DNA of 13,847 nucleotides from Gammaproteobacteria bacterium (GTDB lineage Bacteria > Pseudomonadota > Gammaproteobacteria > S144-34), in the NCBI GenBank assembly GCA_015494165.1, contig WGBS01000092.1:1-13847 (forward strand), read 5' to 3'. A program made the translations under genes and the position numbers. The notes below the pieces were generated by a model that worked only from the letters and a program-made list of their open reading frames with translations, made no database searches and had not been told where the DNA came from. Shown piece after piece: positions 7,220 to 13,721 of this stretch (positions within the stretch are counted from its first letter, which is position 1; each line of letters opens with the position of its first letter).

Positions 7220-7870
7220 ATGCTGTTCCCCATGCGACGCTACGGGCTCGTCGACCGCATCGTCATCGGCCTCGACCAGGCGCTCCACACCCTGGCGGGC
7301 CCCTACCCCACCACCGGCCGCCCCAATCCGGCCGACGCCCATCCCGAGGCGCCGCTCGACGAGCGTGCGCGCCGGCACGTCGCCGGGCTGATGCGGGTGG
7401 ACCACGCCGGCGAGGTCTGCGCCCAGGCGCTCTACCAGGGCCAGGCCCTGACGGCGAGGCTCGAGGAGGTGCGCGAGCGCATGGAGCAGGCGGCCGCCGA
7501 GGAGAACGACCACCTCGCCTGGTGCGAGGCGCGCCTGCGCGAGCTCGGCAGCCGGCCCAGCCTGCTCAACCCCTTCTGGTATGCCGGGGCGCTCGCCATC
7601 GGCGCCGCCGCAGGGCTCGCCGGCGACCGCTGGAGCCTGGGCTTCGTGGCCGAGACCGAGCGGCAGGTGGTCGAGCACGTCGAGGGGCACATCCGGCGCC
7701 TGCCGCCGGAGGACCGCCGCAGCCGCGCGATCCTCGAGCAAATGAAGATCGACGAGGGCCGTCACGCCACGGGCGCGCTCGAGGCCGGCGGTGCCGAGCT
7801 GCCCGCGCCCGTGCGCGGCCTCATGCGGCTCGCCTCGCGCGTCATGACCACGGTGGCCTACTACGTCTGA
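7220..7870 (+). CDS. coq7: Coq7-family demethoxyubiquinone hydroxylase
   Basis: A 216-residue di-iron monooxygenase that adds the last hydroxyl group in ubiquinone biosynthesis. All six expected metal ligands are present: Glu65 (HAGEVCAQALY), Glu95 and His98 (EENDH), Glu147 (ETERQV), and Glu179 and His182 (DEGRH). SRPSLLNPFWYAGALAIGA (111-129) and the C-terminal MTTVAYYV are typical. ATG 7220 has GAGG 12 nt upstream; ATG 7232 (MRRYGLVDR) is an equally family-like start. Adjacency to speD, osmC and crp mirrors the vfr region of Pseudomonas aeruginosa. Confidence 0.95.
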   Translation: MLFPMRRYGLVDRIVIGLDQALHTLAGPYPTTGRPNPADAHPEAPLDERARRHVAGLMRVDHAGEVCAQALYQGQALTARLEEVRERMEQAAAEENDHLAWCEARLRELGSRPSLLNPFWYAGALAIGAAAGLAGDRWSLGFVAETERQVVEHVEGHIRRLPPEDRRSRAILEQMKIDEGRHATGALEAGGAELPAPVRGLMRLASRVMTTVAYYV

Positions 7871-7905
7871 GAGGCGGGAGCCGGGGGTCGGGAGGCGAGC
7901 GTTGG

Positions 7906-7922
7906 TGTGCGCTTCGCGCGCA
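7906..7922. repeat. GC hairpin module, copy 1
   Basis: TGTGCGC-TTC-GCGCGCA: 7-bp stem (one G-T pair) and trinucleotide loop, flanked 5' by GGGAGGCGAG and 3' by GCC. Same position and flanks as the modules at 8084, 13391 and 13500. Confidence 0.6.
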
Positions 7923-7930
7923 GCCATTTG

Positions 7931-7955
7931 GTCGGGGCTGGAAGCCTCTCCCACA
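7931..7955 (-). repeat. REP-like element, copy 1
   Basis: The minus strand begins TGTGGGAGAGGCTTCC and ends CCCCGAC, with GGCT-TCC-AGCC as the stem-loop. It is identical over 25 nt to 13432-13456. The GTGGGAG head followed by a small hairpin is the form of gammaproteobacterial REP elements mobilised by RAYT (Y1) transposases. Confidence 0.65.
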
Positions 7956-8083
7956 GGCCGGGTTAGCAGGTTACGGTTTACAGTGGCCTGTACACCGTCA
8001 CCCGTCTCCCGTCCACTCCCACGAATGTCGCGACCGCCTACAGCGGCAGAGGCGAGAGACGGGGATCGGGAGGCGAGGGTTGG

Positions 8084-8100
8084 TACACCCTTCGGGTGCA
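8084..8100. repeat. GC hairpin module, copy 2
   Basis: TACACCC-TTC-GGGTGCA: 6 of 7 pairs form. Stem bases differ from the other copies but pairing is kept. Preceded by GGGAGGCGAGGGTTGG and followed by GCC and the heptamer tract. Confidence 0.6.
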
Positions 8101-8114
8101 GCCGATCGGTCTTT

Positions 8115-8198
8115 CCCGTCTCCCGTTACCCGTCTCCCGTTACCCGTCTCCCGTTACCCGTCTCCCGTTACCCGTTACCCGTAACCCGTGACCCGTCA
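8115..8198. repeat. Tandem heptamer tract (CCCGTNN)12
   Basis: Twelve consecutive 7-mers CCCGTNN without interruption. The first eight alternate CCCGTCT and CCCGTTA, followed by TTA, AA, GA and CA variants. The tract ends 2 bp before the speD stop. The minus strand, and thus the speD transcript's 3' end, reads GGG every 7 nt and could form G-quadruplexes. Confidence 0.9.
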
Positions 8199-8199
8199 C

Positions 8200-9024
8200 C
8201 TACCGCGCAATGTTGCGCCCGTAGAAGATCTCGGCCATCTCGCGGCGCAGCTCGCGCTCGATGCGCTCGCGCTCGCGCGGCCCCAGCTCGTCCTTGCTCA
8301 CGCCGAACAGGTAGTTGTCGAGGTCGAAGTCCTTCAGGAGCATCTTCGTGTGGAAGATGTTCTCCTGGTAGACGTTGACGTCGATCATCTGGTACCGCTC
8401 CTTGGTGTCGCGGGCGATGAAGTTCTGGATGGAGTTGATCTTGTGGTCGATGAAGTGCTTGCGCCCCTTGACGTCGCGCGTGAAGCCGCGCACGCGGTAG
8501 TCGATGACGACGATGTCGGACTCGAAGCTGTGTATGAGGAAGTTGAGGGCGCGCAGCGGCGAGATGCGCCCGCAGGTGGAGACGTCGATGTCGGCGCGGA
8601 AGGTGCTGATGCCGCCGTGCGGGTGGCTCTCGGGATAGGTGTGGACCGTGATGTGGCTCTTGTCGAGGTGCGCGACCACGGCCTCCGGCAACGGCCCCGG
8701 CGCCTCGACCTCGCCCGCCTCCTCGCCGGCGATGCGGCGCGCGGTGACCGGCTCCTCCGAGATGAGCATGGTGACGCTCGCACCCTGGGGCTCGTAGTCC
8801 TGGCGGGCGACGTTGAGAATGTTGGCGCCGATCATGTCGGCGACCTCGGTCAGGATCTGGGTCAGCCGCTCGGCGTTGTAGGCCTCGTCGATGTAGTCGA
8901 TGTACTCGCGCCGCTGCGCCTCCGTCTGCGCGTAGCAGACGTCGTAGATGTTGAAGCTCAGGGTCTTGGTGAGGTTGTTGAAGCCGTGGAGCTTGAGCTT
9001 GCGAAGCGGCTTGACCTGCGCCAC
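8200..9024 (-). CDS. speD: S-adenosylmethionine decarboxylase proenzyme
   Basis: The 274-residue enzyme makes decarboxylated SAM, the aminopropyl donor for spermidine. It belongs to the E. coli-type SpeD class: self-cleavage at LDK|SHITVHTYPESHP makes Ser123 the pyruvoyl group. The C-terminal blocks YRVRGFTRDVKG, HFIDHKINSIQNF and VNVYQENIFHTKMLLKDFDL are nearly as in E. coli. GTG 9024 is chosen over the frame start at 9054 because GGGAGG lies 8 nt upstream and the family's N-terminus (LRKLKLHGFNNLTKTLSFN) follows. No speE is seen nearby. The stop codon abuts the heptamer tract. Confidence 0.96.
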   Translation of the reverse strand: MAQVKPLRKLKLHGFNNLTKTLSFNIYDVCYAQTEAQRREYIDYIDEAYNAERLTQILTEVADMIGANILNVARQDYEPQGASVTMLISEEPVTARRIAGEEAGEVEAPGPLPEAVVAHLDKSHITVHTYPESHPHGGISTFRADIDVSTCGRISPLRALNFLIHSFESDIVVIDYRVRGFTRDVKGRKHFIDHKINSIQNFIARDTKERYQMIDVNVYQENIFHTKMLLKDFDLDNYLFGVSKDELGPRERERIERELRREMAEIFYGRNIAR

Positions 9025-9120
9025 GGTGGCGTCCTCCCGGGGCCCTCGGCCCACTGAGCCTGCCGGAGAGGTCCGGTGCCTGCCGGTCGGCGGGCGGCCG
9101 CCTCCGCCCGCTCCCCTGCC

Positions 9121-10800
9121 TCAGGGCGCCGCGGCCGCGGCGCCGAAGACACTTGCGGCCGCGGCCCGGGCCACCCCGTCCCCGAAGGCCCGCTCCAGCG
9201 CCCGGAGGACGGGCACCGGCCCGCAGGCGAGCAGGCGGTCGTGGAAGTCCCGCAGTCCGCGGCCGTCTCCCGCCGCCCCCGTCGCCTCGCGTGCGGCGGC
9301 GATCAGGGCCCAGCCGCTCGCGTAGGACATGGGAACGGCGGGTGCGCGAGTATACCAGATGATCTCGGCGCGGGCGGCGGCCGGGGCGATGCCCAGCTCG
9401 CCCGTGAGGCGCCGCGCGGCCTCCTCTGGCTCCGCCGCGCCGGTCTGGAGATCCACGTCGAGCACCACGCGCAGCGCCCGCCACAGGCGGTCGCGCAGCA
9501 GCATGAGCTCGTGCCCGGGCCCGGCCAGGAAGCCCTGCTCGCGCATGAGCCCCTCGCAGTACAGGGCCCAGCCCTCGTAGAAGGTCGCCGACGGGAACAG
9601 CAGGCGCGGCAGGCTGCGGGCCGCCGGCCGGGTGTGCGCCGTCACGAACTGCAGGTGATGGCCGGGCCAGGCCTCGTGCACGCAGGTCAGCCCCATGGCC
9701 GTGCGGGCGTGGGCGCGCAGCCCGTCCTCGTCCTCCGGCACGGTCACGTACCAGACGCCGCGCTGCGCGGGGTCGTCCGGCAACGGCTCGACATAGGCCG
9801 CGAACGGGATCCGGCCGCGCAGGAACTCCGGCGTCGGGCGCACCTCCAGGTGCTCGGCCGGCGGCGCCGAGACCAGCCCGCGCTCGAGGACGAAAGCTCG
9901 CGCCTGCTCGAGCAGGCGCCGGTAGGCCTCGAGCAGCGCCTCGCGCGGCGGGTGGTCCGCCTCCAGGGCCGCGAGCGCGGCGGTGACGTCGGTGTCGCCG
10001 CGCAGTCGGCGGCAGGCCTCGGCCAGCGCCCGGCGCGTGGCCGCCGCCAGCGCCTCGCCGAAGCGGCGCAGCGCCGCGGCCCCCACCGGCAGGGCGTGGC
10101 GGTGGTGGAGCAGCCGCCCGTAGTGGTCGGCGCCACAGGCGACCGGGCCGGCCGCGCGCGGGGCGAGCTCGTCCTCGAGCCAGGCGGCGTAGGCCTCGAG
10201 CGCGCGCGCGGCCGCCTCGGCGCGCTCGCGCAGCACGCCCGCGGGCGCTCCGCGCGCCGCCGGGCTCACCGGCAGGGCGCGCACGAAGGCGACGCCGGCG
10301 CGCGCCTCCTCCGCGGCGGCCTCGGCCCACAGCGCCGGGACGCGCTCGGGCTCGGCGCCGAGATGGGCGCGCGCCGCGCGCAGCAGCGCCGGCACGGCGG
10401 CCAGGCGCTCGGCGAGCGCGCATCCGGCCGCCGGCACCGGCAGCAGCACGAGCTGGTGCAGCGCCTCGAGCGGCAGGAAGGCGACCGGATCGCGGCGGCG
10501 CCAGTCGAGGGCGAGCAGCTCGTGGTGCTCGACCGCCGCGGCGCCGCGCAGGACGGCGTGATCCAGCGCGCGGTCCGGATCGAGACCCTCCGGATCGAGC
10601 TCGTCGAGGGCCGCCAGCAGCCCCTCGTCCAGCGCCACCAGGGCGCCGATGTCGTCGTCCCCCACGGGGCGCAGGCGCCCGGCGTGCTCGAAGCGGCCCG
10701 CAGCGACGGCCGCCTCCGGGTGGAAACGCATCCACGCGCGGCAGTAGTCCTCGACGAGGGCGTCGAAGCGGGCCGCGGGGGAAGCGGCCTCCGCGCTCAC
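9121..10800 (-). CDS. DUF885 family protein (predicted metallopeptidase)
   Basis: A 559-residue protein of the DUF885 family, predicted zinc-dependent peptidases. Conserved motifs are HEAWPGHH at 375-382 (metal and catalytic residues), YEGWALYCEGL from about 408 and PTPEFLRGRIPFAAYVEPLP from about 322. Many family members are secreted lipoproteins; no signal peptide is visible here, so it is probably cytosolic. GTG 10800 is preferred to TTG 10827, though its Shine-Dalgarno (AGGAC, 12 nt upstream) is weak. The 20 nt around this GTG are identical to the tandem repeat upstream. It lies between speD and osmC, which are neighbours in Pseudomonas. A 20-bp palindrome (9125-9144) encodes its poly-Ala C-terminus. 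Confidence 0.88.
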   Translation of the reverse strand: MSAEAASPAARFDALVEDYCRAWMRFHPEAAVAAGRFEHAGRLRPVGDDDIGALVALDEGLLAALDELDPEGLDPDRALDHAVLRGAAAVEHHELLALDWRRRDPVAFLPLEALHQLVLLPVPAAGCALAERLAAVPALLRAARAHLGAEPERVPALWAEAAAEEARAGVAFVRALPVSPAARGAPAGVLRERAEAAARALEAYAAWLEDELAPRAAGPVACGADHYGRLLHHRHALPVGAAALRRFGEALAAATRRALAEACRRLRGDTDVTAALAALEADHPPREALLEAYRRLLEQARAFVLERGLVSAPPAEHLEVRPTPEFLRGRIPFAAYVEPLPDDPAQRGVWYVTVPEDEDGLRAHARTAMGLTCVHEAWPGHHLQFVTAHTRPAARSLPRLLFPSATFYEGWALYCEGLMREQGFLAGPGHELMLLRDRLWRALRVVLDVDLQTGAAEPEEAARRLTGELGIAPAAARAEIIWYTRAPAVPMSYASGWALIAAAREATGAAGDGRGLRDFHDRLLACGPVPVLRALERAFGDGVARAAAASVFGAAAAAP

Positions 10801-10867
10801 GGCGCCGCCCGTCCTGCCGTAGTCCAACGACGCCGGAGAGGGTTCGAGGCCGTGCTCAACCCAGCGC

Positions 10868-11188
10868 CCCCTCCTGCGGGCGCGCGCCGATTCGCCGCAA
10901 CTGGCCGCTCCGCGCCCCCGCGCTCACGGCGCCGCCCGCCTCGCCGGGGCTCCGCAACGGCGCCCTGCGGTCACGCGCGGTGCGGATATCCACACCCCCT
11001 CCTGCGGGCTCGCGCCGATTCGCCGCAACTGGCCGCTCCGCGCCCCCGCGCTCACGGCGCCGCCCTCCATGCCGCGGCCGCGCGCCGCCGCACAGAGGCT
11101 CGCCGCCGTGCCCGCCCCGGCACGCCCTCCTGAGGGCGCGCGCCGATTCGCCGCGACTGGCCGCTCCGCGCCCCCGCGCTCACGGCGC
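10868..11188 (-). repeat. Tandem array with 128-bp period between osmC and DUF885
   Basis: Three copies of a conserved core of about 70 bp start at 10869, 10997 and 11125, exactly 128 bp apart, with unrelated filler of about 58 bp between. The core contains GATTCGCCGCAACTGGCCGC (one change in copy 3) and ends CGCGCTCACGGCGCC on the plus strand. On the minus strand each core has a GTGA, i.e. GTG at 11183, 11055 and 10927. The osmC stop lies in the first, and the DUF885 GTG at 10800 continues the spacing at 127 bp. No other gene is seen in 10801-11179. Confidence 0.85.
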
Positions 11189-11605
11189 TTCGCGCACCTC
11201 GATCTCGTGCTCGATGCGGGCGGTGCGGCCGAGCATGATCGAGGCCGAGCAGTACTTCTCCGCCGAGAGCTCCACGGCGCGGCGCACGCGCTCCTCGGAG
11301 AGGCCGCGGCCCGTGACGACGTAGCGCACGCGGATGCGGGTGAACACCTTGGGCGGCTGCTCGGCGCGCTCGGCCTCAAGCAGCACCTCGCAGCCGTGCA
11401 CCTCCTGCCGCGACTTGCGCAGGATGGTGACGACGTCGAAGGCCGTGCAGCCGCCCATGCCGAGGAGCAGCATCTCCATGGGGCGCGGGCCGAGGTTGCG
11501 GCCGCCCGCCTCCGGGGGGCCGTCCATCACGACGGCATGGCCGCTGCCGCTCTCGCCCATGAAGGCGGCCTCCTCCACCCAGCGTACGCGCGCGCGTGTG
11601 CTCAT
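11180..11605 (-). CDS. OsmC/Ohr family protein, YhfA-like
   Basis: A 141-residue protein with both redox cysteines of the OsmC fold: Cys53 (GMGGCTAFDVVTIL) and Cys119 (EKYCSASIML). Classical OsmC/Ohr enzymes reduce organic hydroperoxides with these residues. This YhfA-like subgroup lies beside crp in many Gammaproteobacteria and its substrate is not well defined. ATG 11605 has GGGAGGGG about 8 nt upstream. It diverges from crp across 155 bp, with a possible -10 TAGAGT at 11644-11639. Its last codons and stop (GCG CCG TGA) are part of the tandem repeat. Confidence 0.92.
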   Translation of the reverse strand: MSTRARVRWVEEAAFMGESGSGHAVVMDGPPEAGGRNLGPRPMEMLLLGMGGCTAFDVVTILRKSRQEVHGCEVLLEAERAEQPPKVFTRIRVRYVVTGRGLSEERVRRAVELSAEKYCSASIMLGRTARIEHEIEVREAP

Positions 11606-11701
11606 CTCGATTCCCCTCCCCTGCCCGGTCGCCGGCCCACTCTAGCGCAGCCCACGCAGCGCGTGCAGCCCGCGGCGGGCACCGGTCCGTGGCCGCTGCA
11701 C

Positions 11702-11730
11702 TTGCTTTGCCCGCCCAACGGCGGTATTAG
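11702..11730 (+). promoter_or_regulatory. crp: Promoter of crp
   Basis: TTGCTT (11702-11707), a 17-bp spacer and TATTAG (11725-11730), with expected start near 11737. The Shine-Dalgarno AAGGAG is at 11746-11751. No TGTGA-N6-TCACA CRP site is visible, so autoregulation by a standard site is not supported. Confidence 0.6.
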
Positions 11731-11760
11731 AGGACGAGGACCCCGAAGGAGCAGGAGCAC

Positions 11761-12402
11761 ATGGCGACCAGCCAGCCCCGGTCGACGGGCAACCCCACGA
11801 TCGACCGCTTCCTCGCCCACTGCCACCGGCGACGCTACCCCGCCAAGAGCGTCATCATCTACGCCGGGGACAAGCCCGACGTCCTCTACTACATCGTGCA
11901 GGGCTCGGTGAGCGTGCTGATCGAGGACGAGGAAGGGCACGAGATCGTGCTCGCCTACCTGAACGCCGGCGACTTCTTCGGCGAGATGGGATTGTTCGGC
12001 GAGGAGCAGCCGGCGCGCAGCGCCTGGGTGCGCACGCGCACGCAGTGCGAGCTCGCCGAGATCAGCTACCCGCGCTTCCGCCAGCTCGCCAAGGACGACC
12101 CCGAGATCCTGTTCGCGCTCGCCTCGCAGATGGCCACGCGCCTGCGCAAGACCTCGCGCAAGGTCGGCGACCTCGCCTTCCTCGACGTCACGGGACGCGT
12201 GGCGCGCACCCTGCTCGACCTGTGCAAGGAGCCGGACGCCCTCAGCCACCCGCAGGGCATGCAGATCCGCATCACCCGCCAGGAGATCGGCCGCATCGTC
12301 GGCTGCTCGCGCGAGATGGTGGGCCGCGTGCTCAAGAACCTCGAGGAGCAGGGCCTCATCTCGGTCAAGGGCAAGACCATCGTCGTCTTCAACGCGCGCT
12401 GA
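11761..12402 (+). CDS. crp: cAMP-activated global regulator CRP/Vfr
   Basis: 213 residues, close in sequence to E. coli CRP and Pseudomonas Vfr. The cAMP pocket is intact: GEMGLFGEEQPARSAWVR with Glu75, Arg86 and Ser87, plus Thr132-Ser133 on the C helix. The hinge FLDVTGRVARTLL and the helix-turn-helix RQEIGRIVGCSREMVGRVL follow, with DNA-reading Arg184, Glu185 and Arg189 as in CRP. It should therefore bind the TGTGA half-site. Gene order trpC-crp-osmC matches the vfr locus. The trpC gene converges with a 23-bp gap, whose inverted repeat (CGCCGCCTAGGCGGCG, 12420-12435) overlaps the trpC stop. Confidence 0.96.
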   Translation: MATSQPRSTGNPTIDRFLAHCHRRRYPAKSVIIYAGDKPDVLYYIVQGSVSVLIEDEEGHEIVLAYLNAGDFFGEMGLFGEEQPARSAWVRTRTQCELAEISYPRFRQLAKDDPEILFALASQMATRLRKTSRKVGDLAFLDVTGRVARTLLDLCKEPDALSHPQGMQIRITRQEIGRIVGCSREMVGRVLKNLEEQGLISVKGKTIVVFNAR

Positions 12403-12425
12403 GCGGCGCGGCGGGCAGCCGCCGC

Positions 12426-13217
12426 CTAGGCGGCGCCGAGGCCGAACAGCTCCGCCAGCCGCGCGCCCGGGTCGTCGGCGCGCATGAAGGCCTCGCCCAC
12501 CAGGAAGGCGTGGATGCCGGCCTCGCGCAGGCGCGCCACGTCCTCGCGGGTGTGGATGCCGCTCTCGGTCACGAGCAGGCGATCGTCCGGGACGCGCGGC
12601 GCCAGCTCGAGGGTCGTGGCGATGTCGGTGCGGAAGGTGCGCAGGTCGCGGTTGTTGATGCCGATGAGCGGCACCTCGAGGGCCAGCGCGCGCTCGAGCT
12701 CCTCGGCATCGTGCACCTCCACGAGCGCGTCCATCCCCAGGTGGCCGGCGAGGCCGGCGAGCTCGCGCAGCATGGCATCCCCCAAGGCGGCCACGATCAG
12801 CAGGATGCAGTCGGCGCCGATGGCGCGCGCCTCGTAGACCTGGTAGGGGTCGATGATGAAGTCCTTGCGCAGCACGGGCAGGGAGCAGGCGGCCCGTGCG
12901 AGCTCCAGGTTGCGCTCCGAGCCCTGGAAGAAGTCGCGGTCGGTGAGCACCGAGAGCGCCGCCGCGCCGCCGCGCTCGTAGCTCGCCGCCACGGCGGCGG
13001 GGTCGAGGTCCTCGCGCAGCACGCCCTTCGACGGCGATGCCTTCTTGATCTCGGCGATGACGGCGGGCTCGCCGCGCCCGATGCGCGCGCGCAGGGCCCC
13101 GAGGAAATCCCGCGGCGGCGGCGCCGCCTCGGCGCGCCGGCTCATCTCGCGGATGCCGACGCGCTCGGCACGCTCGACGACCTCCTGCACCTTGCGCTCG
13201 AGGATGCGGTCCAGCAT
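12426..13217 (-). CDS. trpC: Indole-3-glycerol phosphate synthase
   Basis: The 263-residue monofunctional TIM-barrel enzyme closes the indole ring in tryptophan synthesis. Catalytic and binding residues match the family: Glu56 and Lys58 (AEIKKASPSKG), Lys118 (VLRKDFI), Glu167 (LVEVHD), Asn188 (GINNRDL), and Glu218-Ser219 (TESGIHT). ATG 13217 begins the conserved MLDRILERKVQEV. No good Shine-Dalgarno precedes it; instead four heptamers CGGTTCR/CGGCTCA (13226-13253) lie immediately upstream. trpD is 504 bp upstream on the same strand, an unusually wide gap for this operon. Confidence 0.97.
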   Translation of the reverse strand: MLDRILERKVQEVVERAERVGIREMSRRAEAAPPPRDFLGALRARIGRGEPAVIAEIKKASPSKGVLREDLDPAAVAASYERGGAAALSVLTDRDFFQGSERNLELARAACSLPVLRKDFIIDPYQVYEARAIGADCILLIVAALGDAMLRELAGLAGHLGMDALVEVHDAEELERALALEVPLIGINNRDLRTFRTDIATTLELAPRVPDDRLLVTESGIHTREDVARLREAGIHAFLVGEAFMRADDPGARLAELFGLGAA

Positions 13218-13326
13218 TCGGCCTACGGTTCGCGGTTCACGGTTCGCGGCTCACGGCCTGCAGGCCTGCCCGCGGCCGGGGGCTCCTCCCCGCCTCCCGC
13301 GACCCGTCTCCCGTGCACTCCACGGA

Positions 13327-13354
13327 TGTGGGAGCCGCGGCCGCCTGCGGCGGC
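13327..13354 (+). repeat. REP-like element, plus orientation
   Basis: TGTGGGAGCCGCGG followed by CCGCCTGCGGCGGC: the GTGGGAG head plus GC stem. A degenerate counterpart occupies the same context at 8024-8050. Confidence 0.5.
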
Positions 13355-13390
13355 AGAGACGGGAGGCGAGGCTCGAGAGACGCGGGGCGG

Positions 13391-13407
13391 TGCGCGCTCC
13401 GCGCGCG
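13391..13407. repeat. GC hairpin module, copy 3
   Basis: T-GCGCGC-TCC-GCGCGC-G, followed by GCC and TTTTG. Stem paired throughout, with stem bases different from copies 2 and 4. Confidence 0.6.
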
Positions 13408-13431
13408 GCCTTTTGACTCTCGCGCTCCCCG

Positions 13432-13456
13432 GTCGGGGCTGGAAGCCTCTCCCACA
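13432..13456 (-). repeat. REP-like element, copy 2 (identical to 7931-7955)
   Basis: All 25 nt are the same as at 7931-7955, and the element follows a GC hairpin module in both places. Confidence 0.65.
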
Positions 13457-13498
13457 ATCGAGGGTGGCGGGAGGCGGGGATCGGGAGACGAGGGGTGG

Positions 13499-13515
13499 AG
13501 CGCCCTCCGGGCGCG
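13499..13515. repeat. GC hairpin module, copy 4
   Basis: GCGCCC-TCC-GGGCGC with GGAGACG-type sequence on the left and CCCGTCTCCCG on the right, so the whole module can fold as a longer imperfect hairpin. Confidence 0.6.
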
Positions 13516-13585
13516 GCCTTTCGATCTTCCCCGTCTCCCGCGACCCGCGACCCGTCACCCGTCTCCCGTGCACTCCCGCGAAGCG

Positions 13586-13610
13586 GTCGCGGCAAGATGC
13601 CGCTCCCACA
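13586..13610 (-). repeat. REP-like element, copy 3
   Basis: The minus strand reads TGTGGGAG then CGGCA-TCT-TGCCG then CGAC. Compared with copies 1 and 2, head and tail are kept while both stem arms change together. Confidence 0.65.
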
Positions 13611-13721
13611 AAGCCAGCTTTCAGGTTGCAGCCCACGGTCTACAGCAGTCCGCTAGGCACCCCCGCCTTGGGCTCGCGGCCTCTTCCCGTCTCCCGCAAC
13701 CCGTCTCCCGTAACCTGTTTG

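Larger units (their letters stand above)
7871..8199. repeat. Repeat-filled spacer between convergent coq7 and speD
   Basis: No gene is present. The 329 bp are a mosaic of REP-like hairpin (7931-7955), two GC hairpins (7906-7922, 8084-8100), a degenerate REP-like segment (about 8024-8050, with GCGACCGCCTACAGCGGCAG) and a heptamer tract (8115-8198). The same modules recur in the trpD-trpC spacer. Short open frames here reflect the repeats and are not genes. Confidence 0.8.
13218..13721. repeat. Repeat mosaic separating trpD and trpC
   Basis: No gene is seen. Modules are a CGGTTCR heptamer run (13226-13253), short CCCG-heptamer runs (near 13290-13315, 13531-13568, 13686-13715), REP-like elements (13327-13354, 13432-13456, 13586-13610) and GC hairpins (13391-13407, 13499-13515). 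Order and flanks repeat those of 7871-8199. Short open frames here share a GEASSPD reading of the REP and are not genes. Confidence 0.8.

Noticed and set aside
6044..7870. 608-codon plus-strand open frame reading into coq7
   Set aside because: The first two thirds is the GlcF-like gene in a wrong frame; only the final part is real Coq7, which has its own ATG.
8168..10735. 855-codon minus-strand open frame across DUF885 and speD
   Set aside because: It overlaps two recognised genes in another frame, and its product is low-complexity Arg/Ala/Gly.
9076..11133. 685-codon plus-strand open frame
   Set aside because: Antisense shadow of DUF885 that also runs through the tandem repeat; no recognisable domain.
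10868..11188. CRISPR array
   Set aside because: The repeated core is about 70 bp with only three copies, overlaps the osmC stop codon, and no cas genes are present.
13237..13636. Short minus-strand frames in the trpD-trpC spacer (and similar at 7902-8378)
   Set aside because: Both regions translate the same REP-like repeat (GEASSPD); there is no start context and no family resemblance.
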